A DNA stretch of 8,239 nucleotides from an uncultured Oscillospiraceae bacterium (lineage in GTDB: Bacteria > Bacillota > Clostridia > Oscillospirales > Ruminococcaceae), in contig URGQ01000054.1 in assembly GCA_900547385.1 (NCBI GenBank), positions 1 through 8,239 of the forward strand, written 5' to 3'. Position numbers and translations under genes: made by a program. The notes below the pieces were generated by a model. The model searched no databases. It saw only the letters and a list, made by a program, of their open reading frames with translations, and had not been told where the DNA came from. Each line of letters starts with the position of its first letter. Position 1 is the stretch's first letter. Below, piece by piece: positions 6,328 through 8,239 of this stretch.

Positions 6328-6378
6328 GCTCACCGGCGGCTGGAGCAAACTCTGAAATGGGGGAGAAGCCGATACCTC

Positions 6379-6407
6379 AAAAAGGGGAACCAGGCACCGG
6401 CTTTCCC
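6379..6407 (-). terminator. Rho-independent terminator of the hydrolase gene
   Basis: On the minus strand, four bases past the hydrolase stop codon, GGGAA (6403-6407) pairs with TTCCC (6385-6389), with further partial pairing inside, and is followed by CTTTTTG (TTTTT at 6379-6383). It separates the hydrolase from aroB, so aroB should need its own promoter within 6172-6378. No convincing one was found there; the best is a weak TTGAGG-17-TTTCAG. Confidence 0.65.
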
Positions 6408-6410
6408 TGT

Positions 6411-7523
6411 TTATTCGCCCTTTTCGGCTTCCTGCTCCAGCACCACCCGCAGCAGGCCGTCCTTGGCGGAGGAAAGCAGCAGACCCGCCGCATGGGTCAC
6501 GGCCTGGCGGGTCTCCTCGTCCATGTTTTTGGCGGATTTAAGGATGCTGGCAGCGCTGGCCAGCCAGTTTTCATTCATCTGGTGGAGGGTGTGGGCATTG
6601 GTTTGCCGCATCACCTCATAGATGGCATCCACAAACTGCTCCCGCTGAGCCGGGGTCATTTGGGCCAGCCAGGCCTTCAAGGTGTAATCCACAAAGCGGC
6701 TGCTGTTATCCACGGTATCCAGGTAGTGGAAATGCTTTTGCCGGACCTCCCAGGAGTAGGTATCGTGCTGCTGGAGGAAGGTCTGCTCGCTGTGGACGAT
6801 GATATACTTCTCCTCGTGGCCCAGCAGCATGCCCACCACCGAGGACTGCGGCACAAAGGTCTGTATTTTTTGGCAGATGCGCTGATAACCCGGCTCCGAG
6901 AGGACTTTGCTATCAAAGCCGGGGCCATCGTAATTGTAAACCGCTTCTATGCGGTCCTGGATCTCCTCCCCGCAGAAAGCCGCGGCGTAAACGGCAAAAT
7001 TGCCGCCCTTGGAATGGCCGCAAACGGTAAGCCGGCCGGGGAGCCGCCGGGCGGCCCTTTGCAGGTAGTCCACGGCCAGTTTTTGGCCCGGCACCGGGCA
7101 GACAAAGCCCATATTGAAGTCCTCTTTCCAGCCGATGAGGGTATTATCGGTGCCGCGGTAGGCCACACAGTAGTGGCCCTCCTCCAGCTTTACCGTAATG
7201 GCGGAAAACTGGGTCTGGCTTTCGGCATCCAGGCGGTCGGCATAGGCGGTCAGCTCCATCCCCTTATACCGCGGGGATTCAATAAGAGCCCGGAGCAGAT
7301 CGGTATCGCCGCGGCGGCGCACGGCGGTTTCGATATCCGGCAGGGCCAAAAGGGCGCGGCAAACCGCCTCCACCGTGGTGGGGGTAAGGCTATCCCGCCG
7401 CAGCACGCGGTGAAATGGCATATAAGTGAAGCGGGCCAGGATCACCCCATCCACTTCATAGAAGGGATCGGCCGAAAGGGGGAGATCGCCCCGCCACGAC
7501 AAATAATCAAACAGCGTTGTCAT
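6411..7523 (-). CDS. DUF2974/Mbeg1-like alpha/beta hydrolase
   Basis: 370 residues, with no signal peptide or membrane segment visible, so probably cytoplasmic. It resembles the Mbeg1-like (DUF2974) family of lipase-fold proteins common in Firmicutes. The supporting motifs are AYRGTDNTLIGWKEDFNM (121-138), like the FRGT region of class 3 lipases; the nucleophile elbow CGHSKGGNFAVYAA (168-181) with Ser171 in G-x-S-x-G; YDGPGF (198-203); and QHDTYSWEV (252-260), where His253 is a candidate for the catalytic histidine. The catalytic acid is not identified with confidence. The C-terminal roughly 110 residues are helical-looking and have no recognised domain. Substrate is unknown; esterase or lipase activity is inferred from the fold. 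The ATG at 7521-7523 is preceded by GAGGTG about 10 bases upstream. A terminator separates it from aroB, so a shikimate link is not implied. Confidence 0.88.
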   Translation of the reverse strand: MTTLFDYLSWRGDLPLSADPFYEVDGVILARFTYMPFHRVLRRDSLTPTTVEAVCRALLALPDIETAVRRRGDTDLLRALIESPRYKGMELTAYADRLDAESQTQFSAITVKLEEGHYCVAYRGTDNTLIGWKEDFNMGFVCPVPGQKLAVDYLQRAARRLPGRLTVCGHSKGGNFAVYAAAFCGEEIQDRIEAVYNYDGPGFDSKVLSEPGYQRICQKIQTFVPQSSVVGMLLGHEEKYIIVHSEQTFLQQHDTYSWEVRQKHFHYLDTVDNSSRFVDYTLKAWLAQMTPAQREQFVDAIYEVMRQTNAHTLHQMNENWLASAASILKSAKNMDEETRQAVTHAAGLLLSSAKDGLLRVVLEQEAEKGE

Positions 7524-7552
7524 ACAAAACGCGCACCTCGCCTTCTTCCGTC

Positions 7553-7581
7553 ATTATAATATACCGAAAGCGGCGGCGCAA
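7553..7581 (-). promoter_or_regulatory. Probable promoter of the hydrolase gene
   Basis: On the minus strand there is a perfect -10 TATAAT (7553-7558) and, 17 bases upstream, TTGCGC (7576-7581), which matches only the TTG half of the -35 consensus. The start site would be near 7546, leaving a leader of only about 20 bases. The same AT-rich patch also reads TATAAT on the plus strand (7555-7560), but no -35 is found for that direction. Confidence 0.5.
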
Positions 7582-7596
7582 GAAGCGGCAAGATCG

Positions 7597-7760
7597 TATT
7601 CAATTTTCAAGGTGCAGGTGGGAGGCAGGTTCCCGCTTAAGGCAGACCCCCAAATTGCCCGATGAGGTCTGCTGAAGAAAAAATTAACCGGCGCCCCTGT
7701 TTGACCGGTGGGGCCGAAAGGCTCTCGATTTATTGTTCGGGGAGAGAGACCGACAGGAAA
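7597..7760. other. Hairpin-rich intergenic segment, possible non-coding RNA
   Basis: No credible protein gene. Inverted repeats seen: GTGGGA (7618-7623) with TCCCGC (7631-7636, one G-U pair on the plus strand only); GCAGACC (7642-7648) with GGTCTGC (7666-7672); GCCCC (7693-7697) with GGGGC (7710-7714); GCC-GAAA-GGC (7713-7722), a GNRA loop on the plus strand; and CTCTC (7722-7726) with GAGAG (7742-7746). On the minus strand 7597-7613 reads ACCTTGAAAATTGAATA, which resembles a motif common in Firmicute rRNA operon spacers and leaders. No rRNA or tRNA is in the window. Strand and identity are unresolved; an open frame on the minus strand (7554-7823) looks accidental. Confidence 0.35.
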
Positions 7761-7785
7761 AGATTTTTTTGCCGGTGGAAAAAGT

Positions 7786-7850
7786 CCTTTCACTAATACG
7801 GCAAAATGGAGCCTTTTTTGCATGTGAAAGGTTAATATTTCACTTTTTTT
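7786..7850 (+). terminator. Terminator with competing upstream hairpin (attenuator-like)
   Basis: On the plus strand GTGAAA (7824-7829) pairs with TTTCAC (7838-7843) and is followed directly by seven T (7844-7850), a plausible terminator with a weak stem. The same GTGAAAGG (7824-7831) also pairs with CCTTTCAC at 7786-7793 (8 bp), enclosing a GCAAAA/TTTTGC hairpin (7801-7806, 7816-7821). The two pairings are mutually exclusive. No clear gene follows on the plus strand within the window. Confidence 0.45.
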
Positions 7851-7960
7851 AATGAAAAGTTTACAGGATTGGGGATTGCTGGGTGAGATTTATATAGGAT
7901 GTGGATTTATTAGGGGAAAGCTTGCTGGGATATATTATGATATTTTGGGGCGGGTTGGTG
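7851..7960. other. AT-richer spacer without a recognised feature
   Basis: This stretch is clearly less GC-rich than the coding part of the window. A plus-strand frame opens with ATG at 7852 but has no ribosome binding site, starts immediately after the T-run of the terminator and runs into the repeat array, so it is not called a gene. An AT-rich patch at 7931-7946 contains -10-like words, but no -35 sits at the right distance on either strand. Confidence 0.4.
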
Positions 7961-8239
7961 GTCGCCTGGCGGCGGGTCGGAGTCACCGGAGGGTGACAGC
8001 TGGCACGCCTACCCGGCGGGGGCATTCCTTTTCTGTGAAGAAAAGTAGTAAAAGAATTTTTAAGTCAAGATTGTAGTCGCCTAACGGCGGGGCGTTGATT
8101 TTGCAGGGTGCAAAGCCCGTACGCCTGCCCGGCGGAGATAGATTGTAGTCGCCTAAAGGCGTCACGAAGTCACCGAAGGGTGACAGCCTGTACGGCTCGC
8201 CGCCGGGGCGTTCCTTTTGTGCGTACAAAAGGAACCAAA
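7961..8239. repeat. Mosaic array of short palindromic repeats
   Basis: At least three related units run to the right edge. Each begins with GTCGCCT-NN-NGGCG, a small hairpin: 7961-7974, 8076-8089, 8148-8161. The last two are preceded by AGATTGTA, giving an exact 17-base direct repeat (8068-8084, 8140-8156). GTCACC-GGAG-GGTGAC (7982-7997) and GTCACC-GAAG-GGTGAC (8169-8184) are a second hairpin. ACGCCTACCCGGCGG (8005-8019) and ACGCCTGCCCGGCGG (8121-8135) are a third module, with a variant near 8192-8206. A fourth is CTTTTCT-GTGA-AGAAAAG (8028-8045) and an 11-bp version at 8210-8220/8225-8235. Modules are omitted or shuffled between units. It is not a CRISPR: no constant repeat or spacer length. 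Confidence 0.7.

Noticed and set aside
6172..6348. 59-codon N-terminal extension of AroB
   Set aside because: The frame is open through the palindromic element, but the sequence is Arg/Pro-rich, has no AroB counterpart, and a good ribosome binding site precedes the internal ATG at 6171.
6198..7559. 453-codon plus-strand open frame
   Set aside because: It runs through the cloverleaf element and antisense to the hydrolase. The hydrolase frame carries the G-x-S-x-G motif and a proper start site.
7554..7823. 89-codon minus-strand frame
   Set aside because: No ribosome binding site or recognisable domain. It spans hairpins and the rRNA-spacer-like motif, as expected of an accidental frame over non-coding sequence.
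7852..8076. 74-codon plus-strand frame
   Set aside because: It starts two bases after a T-run, has no ribosome binding site and ends inside the repeat array.
7983..8228. 81-codon minus-strand frame with repeated PLGDYNL
   Set aside because: The peptide repetition simply reflects the palindromic DNA repeats.
7961..8239. CRISPR array
   Set aside because: Units differ in length and module content; there is no constant repeat with uniform unique spacers, and no cas gene.

Overview
The window is GC-rich DNA that looks like a chromosome segment from a Clostridia-type Firmicute, most likely an Oscillospiraceae/Ruminococcaceae relative. The clues are strong AGGAGG-type ribosome binding sites, a type III glutamine synthetase, a DUF2974-type hydrolase and clostridial-style shikimate enzymes. 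Genus is an inference from family resemblance only. All six recognisable genes lie on the minus strand; the long plus-strand ORFs are GC-rich shadows.

Reading in the direction of transcription (right to left), the genes are: a DUF2974/Mbeg1-like alpha/beta hydrolase (6411-7523); 3-dehydroquinate synthase aroB (5125-6171); a fused shikimate dehydrogenase-shikimate kinase, aroE-aroK (3673-4899); type II 3-dehydroquinase aroQ (3133-3567); type III glutamine synthetase glnN (755-2839); and a small lipoprotein with a degenerate LytM/M23 domain (76-594). The aro genes supply consecutive middle steps of the shikimate pathway: AroB makes 3-dehydroquinate, AroQ dehydrates it, the AroE half reduces dehydroshikimate and the AroK half phosphorylates shikimate. 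DAHP synthase, aroA and aroC are not in the window. glnN and the lipoprotein each have a convincing sigma-A type promoter and a terminator and look like single-gene units. The hydrolase has its own terminator and a probable promoter.

The most unusual content is non-coding. Two elements, at 6239-6327 (before aroB) and 4994-5074 (before aroE-aroK), can each fold into a four-way junction: a 12-14 bp closing stem around three hairpins with three-base loops. In the 89-base copy every nucleotide is accounted for, with none unpaired at the junction. The copies share orientation, layout and similar sequence, but many differences are matched on both arms, as expected if structure is being conserved. 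I do not recognise this family.

The last 716 bases (7524-8239) hold no credible gene beyond the hydrolase promoter. They contain a hairpin-rich segment with a motif resembling Firmicute rRNA-spacer sequence (7597-7760), an attenuator-like pair of mutually exclusive hairpins ending in seven T (7786-7850), an AT-richer stretch (7851-7960), and a mosaic array of short palindromic repeats running off the right edge (7961-8239).
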